A stretch of DNA of 64,000 bases, taken from the NCBI RefSeq assembly GCF_014205175.1, contig NZ_JACHNA010000001.1, positions 868,001 through 932,000 of the forward strand. The letters are read 5' to 3'. Source of the DNA: Micrococcus cohnii (GTDB lineage Bacteria > Actinomycetota > Actinomycetes > Actinomycetales > Micrococcaceae). The notes under the pieces were generated by a model that did no database searches, was not told the origin of the DNA, and saw nothing but the letters and a program-made list of their open reading frames with translations. Position 1 is the stretch's first letter; each line of letters starts with the position of its first letter. Of this stretch, positions 47,827-57,845 are shown piece after piece. The translations under genes and the position numbers were made by a program.

Positions 47827-49098
47827 TTAGTCGGGCCGGTCCGCCGATCGACGCTGCTGAGTGCCGACGGCCGGCATCTCGGAGGTCAGGGCGTCCTCGA
47901 GCTGATCGGCAGGTGCCTCGGAATCGCTCTGGGCCTCGTCCAGGGCCTGCTCGTGACCGCCGGTGAACCGCCGTTCGGGGTCCTCACGCTGTTGCAGCAG
48001 CGCCCCGATGCGAAGACGTCGCAGCACTTCGGCACCGATCTGCTGACGATGCACCACCCACCACACGAGCAGGAACGCGGTCATCACCATGCCGAGCCAG
48101 CCCAGAATCGGGAACACGGTCGTCAGCAGCGTGTCGAAGCCGAGGAAGCTGATGGCGTAGCCCACGGCCACCGTGGCGAGGAACACCGGCGCATACTTCT
48201 GCGGGCGCGAGGCGGTCAACCGGCGGCCGAGGGCGTAGAACATGCCGATCGCCGTGTTGTAGATCATCGCGTAGATCACGAACACCATGAGCCACCCGGC
48301 CCACGGCGCGATGTCCGAGTAGACCTCAAGCATCGGCACGTCGGCCCCGGCATGCACGGGTGAGGTCAACCACATCACAGCCGTGAGCATCGCCAGCAGC
48401 ACCGTGTAGACGGCCCCGCCCAGGGCACCGCCCAGGAACGCCTCCCGCGGGTGCGCCAGGCTGCCACCGATCACCAGGCACATCGATACCGCCATCAGCA
48501 GCGCGAGCCCGGCGTAGTTCAGCGCGGACAGCCACCACGGCCCCAGGGGCGGCTGCGCGGTGACGACGGCCTCGTGCACCGGCGCCATGTCCGTCGGCAG
48601 GTTCAGCATCGTGACGGCGAACACGACGATCACGGCGAGAATCACCAGAGGCGTGACCGCCGAGATGATCGCGGAGACCTTGTCGACGTCGAGCAGGCCC
48701 GTCACGCCGACGATCACGGCCATCAGCGCACCGCCGAGCCAGACCGGCCAGTCCAGCTGCTGGTTCAGAGTCGCACCCGCGCCGGCGAGCATGACGAACC
48801 CGAGACAGAACAGGGTGACCGTCACGCAGACGTCCAGGAACCTCGCCATCCACGGATGCGAGACCGATCGGAACACGGTCTTGTGCTCGTCGGCGAGGAA
48901 CACGCTGCCCAACTGCAGCATCACCGCGCCGGCGGCGGTCATCACCAGCCCGGCCAGCCCCGCGCCGGCGATTCCCGGCACGCCGAAACCGGAGAAGTAC
49001 TGGACAACCTCGGCGCCGGTGGCGAACCCGGCGCCCACGAGCAAGCCGATGAAGGACAGGCTGATGCGGATCGGTTTCAGCAGCGGGGAAGTGGTCAT
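47827..49098 (-). CDS. YkvI-like membrane protein (APC-type transporter)
   Basis: A 423-aa protein with about ten helices. The N-terminal GLLVGAGFATGAEVVQYFSG is the diagnostic motif of the YkvI family, related to amino-acid/cation symporters of the APC superfamily; substrate unknown. The last 80 residues are a charged cytoplasmic tail. ATG codons are in tandem at 49101 and 49098; AAGGGA spacing favours the second. It lies between leuS and glpK on the same strand, each separated by more than 50 bp. Confidence 0.85.
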   Translation of the reverse strand: MTTSPLLKPIRISLSFIGLLVGAGFATGAEVVQYFSGFGVPGIAGAGLAGLVMTAAGAVMLQLGSVFLADEHKTVFRSVSHPWMARFLDVCVTVTLFCLGFVMLAGAGATLNQQLDWPVWLGGALMAVIVGVTGLLDVDKVSAIISAVTPLVILAVIVVFAVTMLNLPTDMAPVHEAVVTAQPPLGPWWLSALNYAGLALLMAVSMCLVIGGSLAHPREAFLGGALGGAVYTVLLAMLTAVMWLTSPVHAGADVPMLEVYSDIAPWAGWLMVFVIYAMIYNTAIGMFYALGRRLTASRPQKYAPVFLATVAVGYAISFLGFDTLLTTVFPILGWLGMVMTAFLLVWWVVHRQQIGAEVLRRLRIGALLQQREDPERRFTGGHEQALDEAQSDSEAPADQLEDALTSEMPAVGTQQRRSADRPD

Positions 49099-49156
49099 CA
49101 TGTCCCTTCGTCAGGATCGGCGGCCGGTCAGGACCGCCACGTCGGTGGCCGAGTCG

Positions 49157-50692
49157 TCATTCGGCCCAGTCGAAGCTGCGTTCCAGGGCCCGTCGCCACC
49201 GACGAACGAGCGCGTCACGGTCGTGCGCGGCCATGCCAGGGTGCCATCGCCGACCGGGCCGAACCAGGGCTGAGAGCTCGGACTCGTCGGCCCACACGCC
49301 GACGGCGAGCCCGGCGGCATGGGCCGCCCCGAGCACGGTCGTCTCCGTCTGGGCCGGTCGCACGACCTCGATGTCCAGCAGATCGGCCTGGAACTGCATG
49401 AGACGGTCGTTCACGCTCATTCCACCGTCGACATGCAACCGCTCGGGCGCACGCCCGGTGTCCGCCACGAGGGCCTCGAACAGGTCCCGACTCTGATAGG
49501 CGGTCGCGTCCACGGCGGCTCGTGCCAGGTGGGCGCGCGTCGCGTAGCCGGTGAGTCCGGCGACGATCCCGCGGGCGTCGGGACGCCAGTGCGGCGCGTA
49601 GAGGCCGGAGAACGCCGGGACGATCACGACTCCCCCGTCGTCGGCGACCGAATCAGCGAGGGTCTCCACGTCCGCGGAACGCTCGATCAGTCCGAGATTG
49701 TCTCTGAGCCACTGCACGAGGGACCCGGCCACGGCCACGGATCCCTCGAGGGCGTACTGCATCGGGGCGCCCTCGCGCTGGGAGGCGACCGTCACGACCA
49801 GGCCGTGCCCGGAGCGGGGCCGCTGGCTCCCGGTGTGCTGCAGCAAGAAGCAGCCGGTGCCATAGGTGTTCTTCACGCCGCCGGCGCTCAGGATGCCCTG
49901 GCCGAACGTCGCGGCCTGCTGGTCGCCGAGGATGCCGGCGACCGGCACGCCATCGAGCGCGACCGGGCCCGCGACCTCGCCGAAGACGCCGATCGAGGGC
50001 CGGATGGTCGGCGCCATCGACTCCCACCGGCGCTCGTCGATGCCGAACAGCGCGAGCATCTCGGGATCCCACCGCCCGGTCTCCACGTCCATCAGACTGG
50101 TGCGGGACGCATTGGTGACGTCGGTGGCGTGCACGCCGCCGTCGGGGCCGCCGGTGAGGTTCCACAGCAGCCACGAGTCCATGGTCCCGACGCGCAGCCG
50201 ACCCGCATCCGACAACGTGGCTGCCTCGGGGACGTGCTCGAGCAGCCACGCGATGCGCGAGGCCGAGAAGTACGACGCCAGCGGCAGCCCGGTGCGCTCA
50301 CGGACGAGGCCGTCGAGCCCGTCCGCCCGCAGGCGCGCGAGCGCCGGCTCGGTGCGAGTGTCCTGCCACACGATCGCGCGGTGCACCGGCACCCCGGTAG
50401 CGGCGTCCCACGCCACGACGGTCTCGCGCTGATTGGTGATGCCCACCGCGGCCACATCCCGGGTGCGCAGGCGGGCCCGCGTCAGGGCCAGTCCCATCAG
50501 CTCACGCGTGGACTCCCAGATCTCGGCCGCGTCGTGTTCGACCCAGCCCGGGCGTGGGAAGTGCTGGGCGTGCTCGGCCTGCGCGGTCGCACGAACCGTG
50601 CCTTCAGCATCGACGACGCTGACCCGCGTGGACGTGGTGCCCTGGTCGATCGCGACGACGCCGCTCTCACGGTGCAGACTGCTGCTCTCCAT
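49157..50692 (-). CDS. glpK: Glycerol kinase
   Basis: Phosphorylates glycerol to glycerol 3-phosphate. The 511-aa FGGY-family kinase begins AIDQGTTSTRVSVVD (phosphate-1 loop), has GITNQRETVVAWD, the LLWNLTGGPDGG substrate region, YGTGCFLLQHTG and a C-terminal DGGMSVNDRLMQFQADLL. ATG 50692 is 8 nt after TAGGCT (50701-50706). There is no glpF or glpD beside it, so glycerol uptake must be encoded elsewhere. Confidence 0.95.
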   Translation of the reverse strand: MESSSLHRESGVVAIDQGTTSTRVSVVDAEGTVRATAQAEHAQHFPRPGWVEHDAAEIWESTRELMGLALTRARLRTRDVAAVGITNQRETVVAWDAATGVPVHRAIVWQDTRTEPALARLRADGLDGLVRERTGLPLASYFSASRIAWLLEHVPEAATLSDAGRLRVGTMDSWLLWNLTGGPDGGVHATDVTNASRTSLMDVETGRWDPEMLALFGIDERRWESMAPTIRPSIGVFGEVAGPVALDGVPVAGILGDQQAATFGQGILSAGGVKNTYGTGCFLLQHTGSQRPRSGHGLVVTVASQREGAPMQYALEGSVAVAGSLVQWLRDNLGLIERSADVETLADSVADDGGVVIVPAFSGLYAPHWRPDARGIVAGLTGYATRAHLARAAVDATAYQSRDLFEALVADTGRAPERLHVDGGMSVNDRLMQFQADLLDIEVVRPAQTETTVLGAAHAAGLAVGVWADESELSALVRPGRRWHPGMAAHDRDALVRRWRRALERSFDWAE

Positions 50693-50700
50693 GGGCAGAG

Positions 50701-50706
50701 AGCCTA
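50701..50706 (-). promoter_or_regulatory. -10 element for glpK
   Basis: TAGGCT on the minus strand, 8 nt before ATG 50692; back to back with the hydrolase promoter at 50742. Confidence 0.4.
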
Positions 50707-50741
50707 GCGAGCACGGGCACCGGGTGTCGGCATGCCTGATC

Positions 50742-50747
50742 TAAGCT
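50742..50747 (+). promoter_or_regulatory. -10 element for the second alpha/beta hydrolase
   Basis: TAAGCT, 7 nt before ATG 50755; leaderless layout. Confidence 0.4.
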
Positions 50748-50754
50748 GACGGCC

Positions 50755-51846
50755 ATGTCTGGATCGACGCGTCTGTCCTCGGAACCCGTGCGGCTGCGCG
50801 CCTGGCATCTGCTGCGGGTGCCGGCCCCACCGGCGAAGACGGAGGTGCTCACCAGCCACCGTCCTCGCACCACCCGGCGACGCACCGTGGCCGCCGCCGA
50901 CCCGCTCTCGGGTGCTGGGCACGAGGTCGCCGTCTGGGAGTACGCGCCGCCGCTCCGGGACGAGCCCTCCCCCGAGGACGACATCGCTGTGGGGCCGGCG
51001 ACGCTCGTGTTCGTCCACGGATTCCGTGGCGACCACCACGGGCTCGCCCTGCTCGCCGACTGCCTGCCAGAGCATCGCATCCTCAGCGTCGATCTGCCCG
51101 GCTTCGGCGCCTCCCCGGCGTACCCGCACGCCGAGCACACGGTCGACCATCATGCTCAGACGCTCGGCCAGGTCCGCCAAGCACTCGAGCTCGACGAGAG
51201 AACCGGCCTGGTCGCCCACTCCTACGGCACGATCGTCGCGGCGGCCCTGTGCGCGAGCCGGCCTCAGGCGTGGTCGTTCCTGGCGTTGCTGAACCCGATC
51301 GCCGAGCCGGCCCTGTCCGCCTCGTCCACGTGGCTCGACCGCGCCTCGGCGTTGCTGGCGCAGGGCTACTACGAGGCGGCCGCCCGCCTGCCCGCCCGGC
51401 TCAGCGACGCGCTGCTGCGCTCGTCGCTGATCACCTGGGCCACCACGGTGTTCATGAGCCGCACCGATGACGCCCGCGTTTTGGCCTACACGCACGATCA
51501 GCACCGGCGGCATTTCTCGGGTTTCGCCTCGCCCGCCCAGGTGGCCCAGTCCTATCGGGCCTCGACCACCGGCTCCGTGCCGGACTCGGCCGCCGGCCTG
51601 AGCCTGCCGGTACTGCTCGTGGCCGGGGACGAGGATCCGCTCGGCTCCCCCGCCGCCCAGCGGGCGCTCGCCGCTGACGTGGCCGCCGCGAGTCCCCGCT
51701 GCCGGCTGGTCCTGTTGCCCGGGGTGGGCCACCTGCTGCACTACGAGCGGCCCCGCGAGTGCGCGAGCCTGATCCGGGACTTCCTGTCCAGGGCGCGACC
51801 CCGGCCGGGCGCGAACGCTAGAGCACCCCGATCGGGTCGAGCCTGA
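50755..51846 (+). CDS. Alpha/beta hydrolase
   Basis: A 363-aa alpha/beta-fold hydrolase with oxyanion motif HGF (88-90), nucleophile Ser156 in AHSYGT, an acid in AGDEDPLGS and the His in GVGHLLHYERP. About 80 basic and Pro-rich residues precede the fold. No signal peptide. By motif it is close to esterases and epoxide- or haloalkane-type hydrolases without the marks of one subgroup; substrate unknown. It ends 29 bp inside the convergent priA. Confidence 0.85.
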   Translation: MSGSTRLSSEPVRLRAWHLLRVPAPPAKTEVLTSHRPRTTRRRTVAAADPLSGAGHEVAVWEYAPPLRDEPSPEDDIAVGPATLVFVHGFRGDHHGLALLADCLPEHRILSVDLPGFGASPAYPHAEHTVDHHAQTLGQVRQALELDERTGLVAHSYGTIVAAALCASRPQAWSFLALLNPIAEPALSASSTWLDRASALLAQGYYEAAARLPARLSDALLRSSLITWATTVFMSRTDDARVLAYTHDQHRRHFSGFASPAQVAQSYRASTTGSVPDSAAGLSLPVLLVAGDEDPLGSPAAQRALAADVAAASPRCRLVLLPGVGHLLHYERPRECASLIRDFLSRARPRPGANARAPRSGRA

Positions 51847-53866
51847 TCCGCACGCCCTCGGCCTCGCCGCGGGCGCTGGCCGCCGAGCGGCCCGAGCGCA
51901 GCAGCGCCGCGGTCGCCTCGGAGGCCGTATAGGGGAACAGCAGCAGCGCCCGGTGCCGCTGTTCGTCCTCGGGCAGCGGCACCGGACCGATCCACGGCAG
52001 TGGCCCGGCGCTCAGGACGGACCCGGCGGCGCCCTCTCGACGGGCCTCCTCCACGAGCGCGAGGTACTGAGCCACGGCCCGGTCCGGGCCGGTCACCTCC
52101 GCGATCCGTCCGGCCGGGGGCAGGTGCAGTTCGCGGCGTTCGGCGAGCTGCCGCGAGGCGAAGCCGGCCGGGTCCCACCGGGTGAGCGCGCCGACGGTCT
52201 CGGCGTGTTCGGCCGTCACCACGGCGACGCCGCCGCGATCGGCCGGTCGCACCAGCGCCGCGGCGGCGAACCAGCGCGCGAGCACGCGAGCCGGCACGTC
52301 GAGGCCTTCCCGAGTCAGCTGCGCGTCTCCGTCCAGCAGGAGCGCGGCCGCGTACCCGTTCTGCGCGACCGGTTCCGCCCCGACCGTCGCGACCACGAGC
52401 GCGGGACGGTCCTCGACGGTGCCGACGCGGTGCGCGGCCGAGCTGGAGACCACCGGCACCTGGGGGAAGGCGCGGCCCAACTCGTCAGCCGTGCGGTCGA
52501 CGCCGCGGGCGCCGGCGCGCAGGCGCCGCCATCCGCACTCGGGACACTCGATGTCCCGCTCACGTGTTCCGCACCAGCGGCACGCCAGCTCACCGCGCTC
52601 CGCGGCGGCTCGGTCGCGGAAGGCCAGAGGACCGGCGCAGTGCCGACAGCGAGCGGGTGTGCGGCATCGCTCGCACACCAGGGCCGGGATGAATCCGGCA
52701 CGGGCCACCTGCACGAGCACCGGGCCCGGGCACGGCCCGGACAGCGCGTGCCGCGCCACCTGCCAGGCCGCATGCGGCAGGCGCGCACGCCTGGCGAACG
52801 GGTCACGCGCGGACTCCCAGGAATCGGCCGTCGCGATGATGCGCGGGGTGGACTCACGCACCCGGTGACGGGGCGCCTCGAGGGACTGCAGCCATCCCAG
52901 CTCGACGAGACGCTGCACCGCGGTGGTCCGCGAGGTGGAGGCGAACAGCAGCGCGCTGTGAGCATGATGGCAGCGCTGCACCGCGACGTCCCGGACATGG
53001 GGGTACGGGGCACGCGGGTCGGCGTAGGAGTCATCGCCGTCGTCCCAGACAACGATCAACCCCAGGTCCGGCACGGGCGCCCAGATGGCCGACCGGGTCC
53101 CCACCGCGATCCGGCACCGCCCGGTGAGCAGCCGCAGATGCGCGCGGTACCGGGGCGTGTGACCGTCTTCACCGGTCAGACGGGCATAGGCGTGCTCGCC
53201 GAGGAGATCGTCGAGCACGGCGCACAGCCGGTCCAGGTCCCGCTGGTCCGGCACGACGAGCACGACGCCGCGACCGGCGTCCGCGGCCCGACGGGCGACG
53301 CCGGCGAGCACCCACGCCTCGTCCCAGAGGCCCGTGCGGCTGGGCAGGCTCGCCGCCGCCCGCGGAGCGTCGCCGGCGCAGACCGCCGAGAGGAACGCCT
53401 GTCCGCCCTCGAGCGCGTCGAGCACATCGTCCTCGGTGACCGCGTGAGCCTCCGCGCCGTCAGCCACGGGATCGGCGTTCTGCTCATCATGGCGCTGCGA
53501 GGCCGGATGGTCGGCCCCGGTCTCGGCCAGGATCTCCTTCTCGACGGCGACCACGCGAGGGGGGACGGCGCTGCGCAGCACGTCCGTGACCACGCCGGCC
53601 TGACGGGCTGCCACCGCACGCGCCAGCTCGAGCACCTCGGCGGTCAGCGGCGGCACACGCGTCAGCACGCCCTGCAGGTCGCTGAGCGCAGCCGCCGTGG
53701 TCGGCTCAGCTCCGCGCTGGGTGATCCACCCGGTCATCTCCCGGCCGGAAAAGCGCACGGTGACGCGGGAGCCGACCCGGGCGCTCTCGTCGAGGGCCAC
53801 CGGCACGAGGTAGTCGAACTCGCGGTCCAGGTGAGGAACGGGCGAGTCCAGCAGCACCCGCGCCAC
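51818..53866 (-). CDS. priA: PriA-like primosome protein, helicase-inactive
   Basis: A 682-aa PriA homologue that probably recognises stalled forks by its N-terminal 3'-DNA-end-binding domain (ARVLLDSPVPHLDREFDYLVP) and zinc region (CERC, CRHC, CRWC, CPEC). The ATPase is degenerate: where PriA helicases have GVTGSGKTEVY there is SAVCAGDAPRAAASLPSR (about 160-177), and the DEEH box is DDGD (275-278). Actinobacterial PriA proteins are known to be degenerate in this way. GTG 53866 is the only usual start between the metK stop and the conserved N-terminus. No fmt follows, although priA-fmt is frequent. Confidence 0.9.
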   Translation of the reverse strand: MARVLLDSPVPHLDREFDYLVPVALDESARVGSRVTVRFSGREMTGWITQRGAEPTTAAALSDLQGVLTRVPPLTAEVLELARAVAARQAGVVTDVLRSAVPPRVVAVEKEILAETGADHPASQRHDEQNADPVADGAEAHAVTEDDVLDALEGGQAFLSAVCAGDAPRAAASLPSRTGLWDEAWVLAGVARRAADAGRGVVLVVPDQRDLDRLCAVLDDLLGEHAYARLTGEDGHTPRYRAHLRLLTGRCRIAVGTRSAIWAPVPDLGLIVVWDDGDDSYADPRAPYPHVRDVAVQRCHHAHSALLFASTSRTTAVQRLVELGWLQSLEAPRHRVRESTPRIIATADSWESARDPFARRARLPHAAWQVARHALSGPCPGPVLVQVARAGFIPALVCERCRTPARCRHCAGPLAFRDRAAAERGELACRWCGTRERDIECPECGWRRLRAGARGVDRTADELGRAFPQVPVVSSSAAHRVGTVEDRPALVVATVGAEPVAQNGYAAALLLDGDAQLTREGLDVPARVLARWFAAAALVRPADRGGVAVVTAEHAETVGALTRWDPAGFASRQLAERRELHLPPAGRIAEVTGPDRAVAQYLALVEEARREGAAGSVLSAGPLPWIGPVPLPEDEQRHRALLLFPYTASEATAALLRSGRSAASARGEAEGVRIRLDPIGVL

Positions 53867-53956
53867 CGGGTCCTGGGGCAGTCCCTCGGGCCGGTCCGGA
53901 AGTCGGCCAGATTCGGGCGGGTCACCCAGGTTGAACAGGGCCTCGCCGATGGCCGG

Positions 53957-55219
53957 TCACATCCCCGCGGCCGCCCGCAGGGCGTCCACCCGGTCCGTGC
54001 GCTCCCACGTGAAGTCAGCGTCCTCCCGGCCGAAATGTCCGTTGGCGGCGGTCTTGCGGTAGATCGGCCGCAGCAGGTTCAGCTCGTTCACGATCGCCAG
54101 CGGTCGCAGGTCGAAGACCTCGTTCACGGCGTCGATGATGGTCTGCTCGGGCACCGCGTGCGTGCCGAAGGTGTCCACGTAGAGGCCGACGGGACGGGCG
54201 GACCCGATCGCGTAGGCCACCTGCAACTCGGCGCGTTCGGCCAGCCCCGCGGCCACCACGTTCTTGGCGACCCAGCGCATCGCATAGGCCGCCGAGCGGT
54301 CGACCTTCGAGGGATCCTTGCCGGAGAACGCCCCACCGCCGTGGCGAGCCATGCCGCCATAGGTGTCCACGATGATCTTTCGACCGGTCAGTCCGGCATC
54401 TCCCACGGGCCCGCCGATCACGAACTTCCCACCCGGGTTGATGATGATGCGGGCGTGCGACACGTCGAGTCCGCTGGCCTCGATCACCGGGCGGATCACA
54501 TGGCGTTCCACGTCCTCACGCAGCTGCGCCTGCTCGACCACGTCGTGATGTTGGGTCGAGACGACGACGGTCTCGATGGTCTTGGCCCGGTGGTGCTCGT
54601 CGTAGCCGATGGTCACCTGCGTCTTGCCGTCGGGAAGCAGATAGGGCATAGGCGAGGGGCTCTGCTGCCGGACGGCGGTCAGGCGGGCTGAAAGCCGATG
54701 GGCCAAGTAGATCGGCATCGGCATGAGGGTCGGCGTCTCGTTCGTCGCGTAACCGAACATGATCCCCTGGTCGCCGGCGCCCTGCAGGTCGACGGCGTCG
54801 GCCGATCCGTACTCGCGGGACTCGAGTGAACGCATGACGCCCGAGTGGATGTCCGAGGACTGCTGGCCAAGCGAGATGTTCACGCCGCACTGCGCGCCGT
54901 CGAAGCCGTTGGCCGAGGAGTCATAGCCGATGTCGAGGATCGTCTTGCGCACGATCTGCGGAATCTCAACGTAGGCGCTCGTGTTGACCTCGCCGGCGAC
55001 CTGGACCAGACCGGTTGTCGTCAGCGTCTCGACCGCCACCTTGGCGGCGGGGTCGGCCGCGAGCAGCGCGTCGAGGATCGCGTCGGAGATCTGATCGCAG
55101 ATCTTGTCCGGGTGACCGGCGGTCACGGACTCCGAGGTGAATAGCCGCAGACCGTCCCCACCGACCCCGCGGTAGGGGGCGGAGTGATCTGCGGTCTCGG
55201 TGCGGTGGGCTGCGCTCAT
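53957..55219 (-). CDS. metK: S-adenosylmethionine synthetase
   Basis: Makes SAM from methionine and ATP. The 420-aa protein carries [20 protein letters not shown] (ATP site), the [12 protein letters not shown] motif, [19 protein letters not shown] and [19 protein letters not shown] (P-loop). TAGAAT lies 6 nt before ATG 55219, so it has a leaderless promoter although it follows coaBC by only 102 bp. No SAM riboswitch fold is apparent in that gap, which is too short. Confidence 0.97.
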   Translation of the reverse strand: MSAAHRTETADHSAPYRGVGGDGLRLFTSESVTAGHPDKICDQISDAILDALLAADPAAKVAVETLTTTGLVQVAGEVNTSAYVEIPQIVRKTILDIGYDSSANGFDGAQCGVNISLGQQSSDIHSGVMRSLESREYGSADAVDLQGAGDQGIMFGYATNETPTLMPMPIYLAHRLSARLTAVRQQSPSPMPYLLPDGKTQVTIGYDEHHRAKTIETVVVSTQHHDVVEQAQLREDVERHVIRPVIEASGLDVSHARIIINPGGKFVIGGPVGDAGLTGRKIIVDTYGGMARHGGGAFSGKDPSKVDRSAAYAMRWVAKNVVAAGLAERAELQVAYAIGSARPVGLYVDTFGTHAVPEQTIIDAVNEVFDLRPLAIVNELNLLRPIYRKTAANGHFGREDADFTWERTDRVDALRAAAGM

Positions 55220-55225
55220 GGGGAC

Positions 55226-55231
55226 ATTCTA
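55226..55231 (-). promoter_or_regulatory. -10 element for metK
   Basis: TAGAAT on the minus strand, 6 nt before ATG 55219; an exact match to the TAGAAT used at phoH. Confidence 0.45.
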
Positions 55232-55321
55232 CGGTTCCCGGCGCCAACGCCGGGGACACGGGCGTCACGCGGCAGAAGCCGGAGGCTTCCCGCCGCACCG
55301 GCGTGCGCCAGCGGCCGGGGC

Positions 55322-56533
55322 TCAGCCCAGGTGCGTGACGACCCGCTCCAGCACCGTCCTCGCCGCATCGTCCTTGGTTCCGACCGCGGTCACCGGCTCG
55401 GAACCGTCGGCGAAGAGCACGGTCACGGCGGTCTCGTCACGGCCGAACACCTGCCCTGCCGAGACGTCGTTCACCACGAGCATCTCGCAGCCCTTGCGCT
55501 TGAGCTTGGCCTGGGCGTGCTCGAGGACGTCGTGGTCCTCATCTCCGGTCTCGGCGGCGAATCCGACGATTAGCGGAGCGATCGGGGCCCCCTCCGCGCG
55601 CGCCGCCACGGCGGAGGCGAGCACATCCGGGGTGCGTTCGAGCTCGATCGTCGGAGACGAGCCGTCGTCGTCCTTCTTGATCTTCGCCGTGGCGACGGTC
55701 CGTGGCCGGAAGTCCGCCACGGCGGCCGCCATCACGAGCACGTCGGCGCCGCGGGCGTGCTCGAGCACCGTCTCCAGCAGCTGCTGCGTGGTCTCGACGT
55801 CCACGCGCCTGATGCCCGTCGGGACCGGGGTGCTCATGGGGCCGGCGATCAGTGTCACCTCCGCGCCCCGCTCCACGGCGGCACGGGCGAGCGCGACCGC
55901 TTGCTTGCCCGAGGAACGGTTGCCCAGATATCGCACCGGGTCGAGGGGCTCACGTGTGCCGCCACCGGTGACGACGACACGCCGTCCGGTCAGCGGTCCC
56001 ACCGCCGCTCCGTCGATGAGCGCTCGGGCCGCGTCCCAGATCTGCTCCGGCTCGGGCAGCCGCCCAGCGCCGGAGTCGGCGCCGGTGAGTCGACCCACTG
56101 CCGGGTCGAGCACGTAGACCCCGCGCTCGCGCAGCGTGGCCACATTCGCCTGCGTGGCGGCGTGCTGCCACATCTCGGTGTGCATGGCCGGCGCCAGCAC
56201 CACCGGGCACGTCGCGGTGAGCAGCACGTTGCCGAGCAGGTCAGGGGCCATGCCGGCCGCGGTGCGCGCCAGCAGGTCCGCGGTCGCGGGCGCGACCACG
56301 ACCAGCTCGGCAGAACGACCGAGCGCCACGTGGTTGACCCGGTCGACGGCGTCGAAGGTGTCGGTATGCACCGGGCGACCCGAGAGGGCCTCCCACGTCG
56401 CGCGTCCGACGAAGTGCTCGGCGTTGCGCGTGGGTACGACCGTCACCTCGTGACCGGCCTCGGTCATCAGGCGCAGCAGCAGCGCCGCTTTGTACGCGGC
56501 GATGCCACCGCCGACGCCGAGCACGATCCGCAT
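55322..56533 (-). CDS. coaBC: Phosphopantothenoylcysteine synthetase/decarboxylase
   Basis: Bifunctional coenzyme A enzyme (403 aa). The N-terminal CoaC part is a flavoprotein decarboxylase with GGIAAYKAALL, catalytic His in VNHVALG, APATADLL and APAMHTEMW. The C-terminal CoaB part ligates cysteine to phosphopantothenate, with VVTGGGTREPLDPVRYLGNR, SSGKQAVALA and the KGCEMLVVND lysine motif. ATG 56533 is 4 bp after rpoZ, with GAGGAC at the rpoZ end as ribosome site; the longer frame in track of rpoZ is a shadow. Confidence 0.95.
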   Translation of the reverse strand: MRIVLGVGGGIAAYKAALLLRLMTEAGHEVTVVPTRNAEHFVGRATWEALSGRPVHTDTFDAVDRVNHVALGRSAELVVVAPATADLLARTAAGMAPDLLGNVLLTATCPVVLAPAMHTEMWQHAATQANVATLRERGVYVLDPAVGRLTGADSGAGRLPEPEQIWDAARALIDGAAVGPLTGRRVVVTGGGTREPLDPVRYLGNRSSGKQAVALARAAVERGAEVTLIAGPMSTPVPTGIRRVDVETTQQLLETVLEHARGADVLVMAAAVADFRPRTVATAKIKKDDDGSSPTIELERTPDVLASAVAARAEGAPIAPLIVGFAAETGDEDHDVLEHAQAKLKRKGCEMLVVNDVSAGQVFGRDETAVTVLFADGSEPVTAVGTKDDAARTVLERVVTHLG

Positions 56534-56537
56534 GGGA

Positions 56538-56999
56538 TCAGTTGTCCTCGACGTCCGCCGGGCTCTGCTCGTCGGCGGCGGCCTCGGCCTGCTCGACGAG
56601 CCCGGCGTCCTCGGCCGCCTGCTCCGCGTTCGTGGTGGCGTTCGCCGACTCCGCGCCCGCCTCGGCCTCGGTCGCGAACGGATCCTCATCGCCCGGCAAC
56701 GTGAAGTCGCCGAACTCCTCATCGCCGAAGTCGATCTCGACCGGCTGGTCAGACACCTCGCGGGAGACCAGCAGATCCGACTCGATCTCGCGCAGCGAGA
56801 TGGACAGGGGCTTCTCGTTCAGCTGGGTCTCGACGAGGGGACCGACATACTCGAACAGGCCCTCGTGCAGCTGGGAGTAGTACGCGTTGATCTGACGGGC
56901 GCGCTTTGCGGCGAAGAGCACGAGCGCGTACTTCGAGTCGACCCTCTCCAGCAGGGTGTCGATGGGCGGGTTGACGATGCCGTCGTACTGATCGGTCAC
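56538..56999 (-). CDS. rpoZ: RNA polymerase omega subunit with acidic tail
   Basis: Smallest RNA polymerase subunit, which chaperones beta-prime. The conserved core is residues 1-94: [35 protein letters not shown] and [17 protein letters not shown]. The remaining 59 residues are an Ala/Glu/Asp-rich acidic tail without aromatic residues apart from the first few, so the protein is 153 aa against about 90-110 in most actinobacteria. The start is GTG 56999. Follows gmk by 99 bp and precedes coaBC by 4 bp. Confidence 0.93.
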   Translation of the reverse strand: MTDQYDGIVNPPIDTLLERVDSKYALVLFAAKRARQINAYYSQLHEGLFEYVGPLVETQLNEKPLSISLREIESDLLVSREVSDQPVEIDFGDEEFGDFTLPGDEDPFATEAEAGAESANATTNAEQAAEDAGLVEQAEAAADEQSPADVEDN

Positions 57000-57098
57000 G
57001 GATTGCTCCAGTCGTTCGGTCGTGCCCCGCGGGCGGGTGCCGCGCGGGCGAGGTCTTCGGCCGCCGGGCTCGGTCCCGGCGCTCACGCGCAACGAGCG

Positions 57099-57788
57099 TC
57101 AGTCGCGCGGGGTCAGGCCCATGATCTGGACCAGTTCCGAGGCGGCGCGCTCCACGCGGTCATTGACCACGACGGCGTCGAACTCCGGCTCGGCAGCGAG
57201 TTCCATCCTAGCGGTTTCAAGCCTGCGACGCTGCTCAGCCTCGGTCTCGGTGCCACGGCCGATCAGGCGTTCAACAAGTTCCGGCCAGCTCGGCGGGGCC
57301 AGGAACACGAAAGTCGCCTCCGGCAGGGACTCGCGCACCTGCCGGGCCCCCTGCAGGTCGATCTCGAGCAGCACGTGGCGGCCGGCGGCCACCGCCTCGT
57401 CGACTTTGTCCCGCCGCGTGCCGTAGCGGTTGACGCCGTGGACCACGGCCCACTCGAGCATCTGATCCCGATCGACCAGATCGTCGAACTCCTCGCTCGT
57501 GACGAAAAAGTAGTGCACCCCCTCCTGCTCACCGGGACGGGCCGGGCGCGTCGTCGCCGACACGGACAGCCACGCCTCGGGATAGTGCTCACGGATGTAC
57601 GCGGACACCGTGCCCTTGCCCACGGCAGTCGGGCCGGCCAGCACGGTCACGCCGGGGCCCGGCGGGACCGGTTTGCCGCTCGCCCGCGGCCCCGGGACCG
57701 CGGGCGCCTCCTCGGCGAGCAGTGCACTGTGCCGGGCGGACGCATCGACGGGCAGGCGGTCGGCGGGCTCGGAGGGCGTGACGTTCAC
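57099..57788 (-). CDS. gmk: Guanylate kinase
   Basis: Phosphorylates GMP/dGMP. The 229-aa protein has the P-loop GPTAVGKGT at about 52-60, the GMP-binding [20 protein letters not shown] stretch, and [15 protein letters not shown]. The N-terminal 45 residues before the fold are extra compared with the roughly 190-aa family and are Pro/Ala-rich; ATG 57788 is in the GTG/ATG-poor start region, and an internal start near the P-loop (e.g. the GTG for Val47) is possible. mIHF-gmk-rpoZ is a conserved actinobacterial order. Confidence 0.94.
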   Translation of the reverse strand: MNVTPSEPADRLPVDASARHSALLAEEAPAVPGPRASGKPVPPGPGVTVLAGPTAVGKGTVSAYIREHYPEAWLSVSATTRPARPGEQEGVHYFFVTSEEFDDLVDRDQMLEWAVVHGVNRYGTRRDKVDEAVAAGRHVLLEIDLQGARQVRESLPEATFVFLAPPSWPELVERLIGRGTETEAEQRRRLETARMELAAEPEFDAVVVNDRVERAASELVQIMGLTPRD

Positions 57789-57845
57789 GGGTGGGAAGTC
57801 CTTCGGTCGGGGGCCAAGCGCGGCCGGGACGATGCCGCGCGGACG

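Noticed and set aside
44074-48363. 1429-codon open frame on the plus strand
   Set aside because: It runs antisense through the DegV, leuS and YkvI-like genes; GC-rich codon bias opens the opposite strand. The residue mix (His, Gln, Arg, Gly) is typical of such shadows.
55220-55321. SAM riboswitch before metK
   Set aside because: The gap is only 102 bp and a leaderless -10 lies 6 nt before the ATG, leaving no room for a 5' aptamer.
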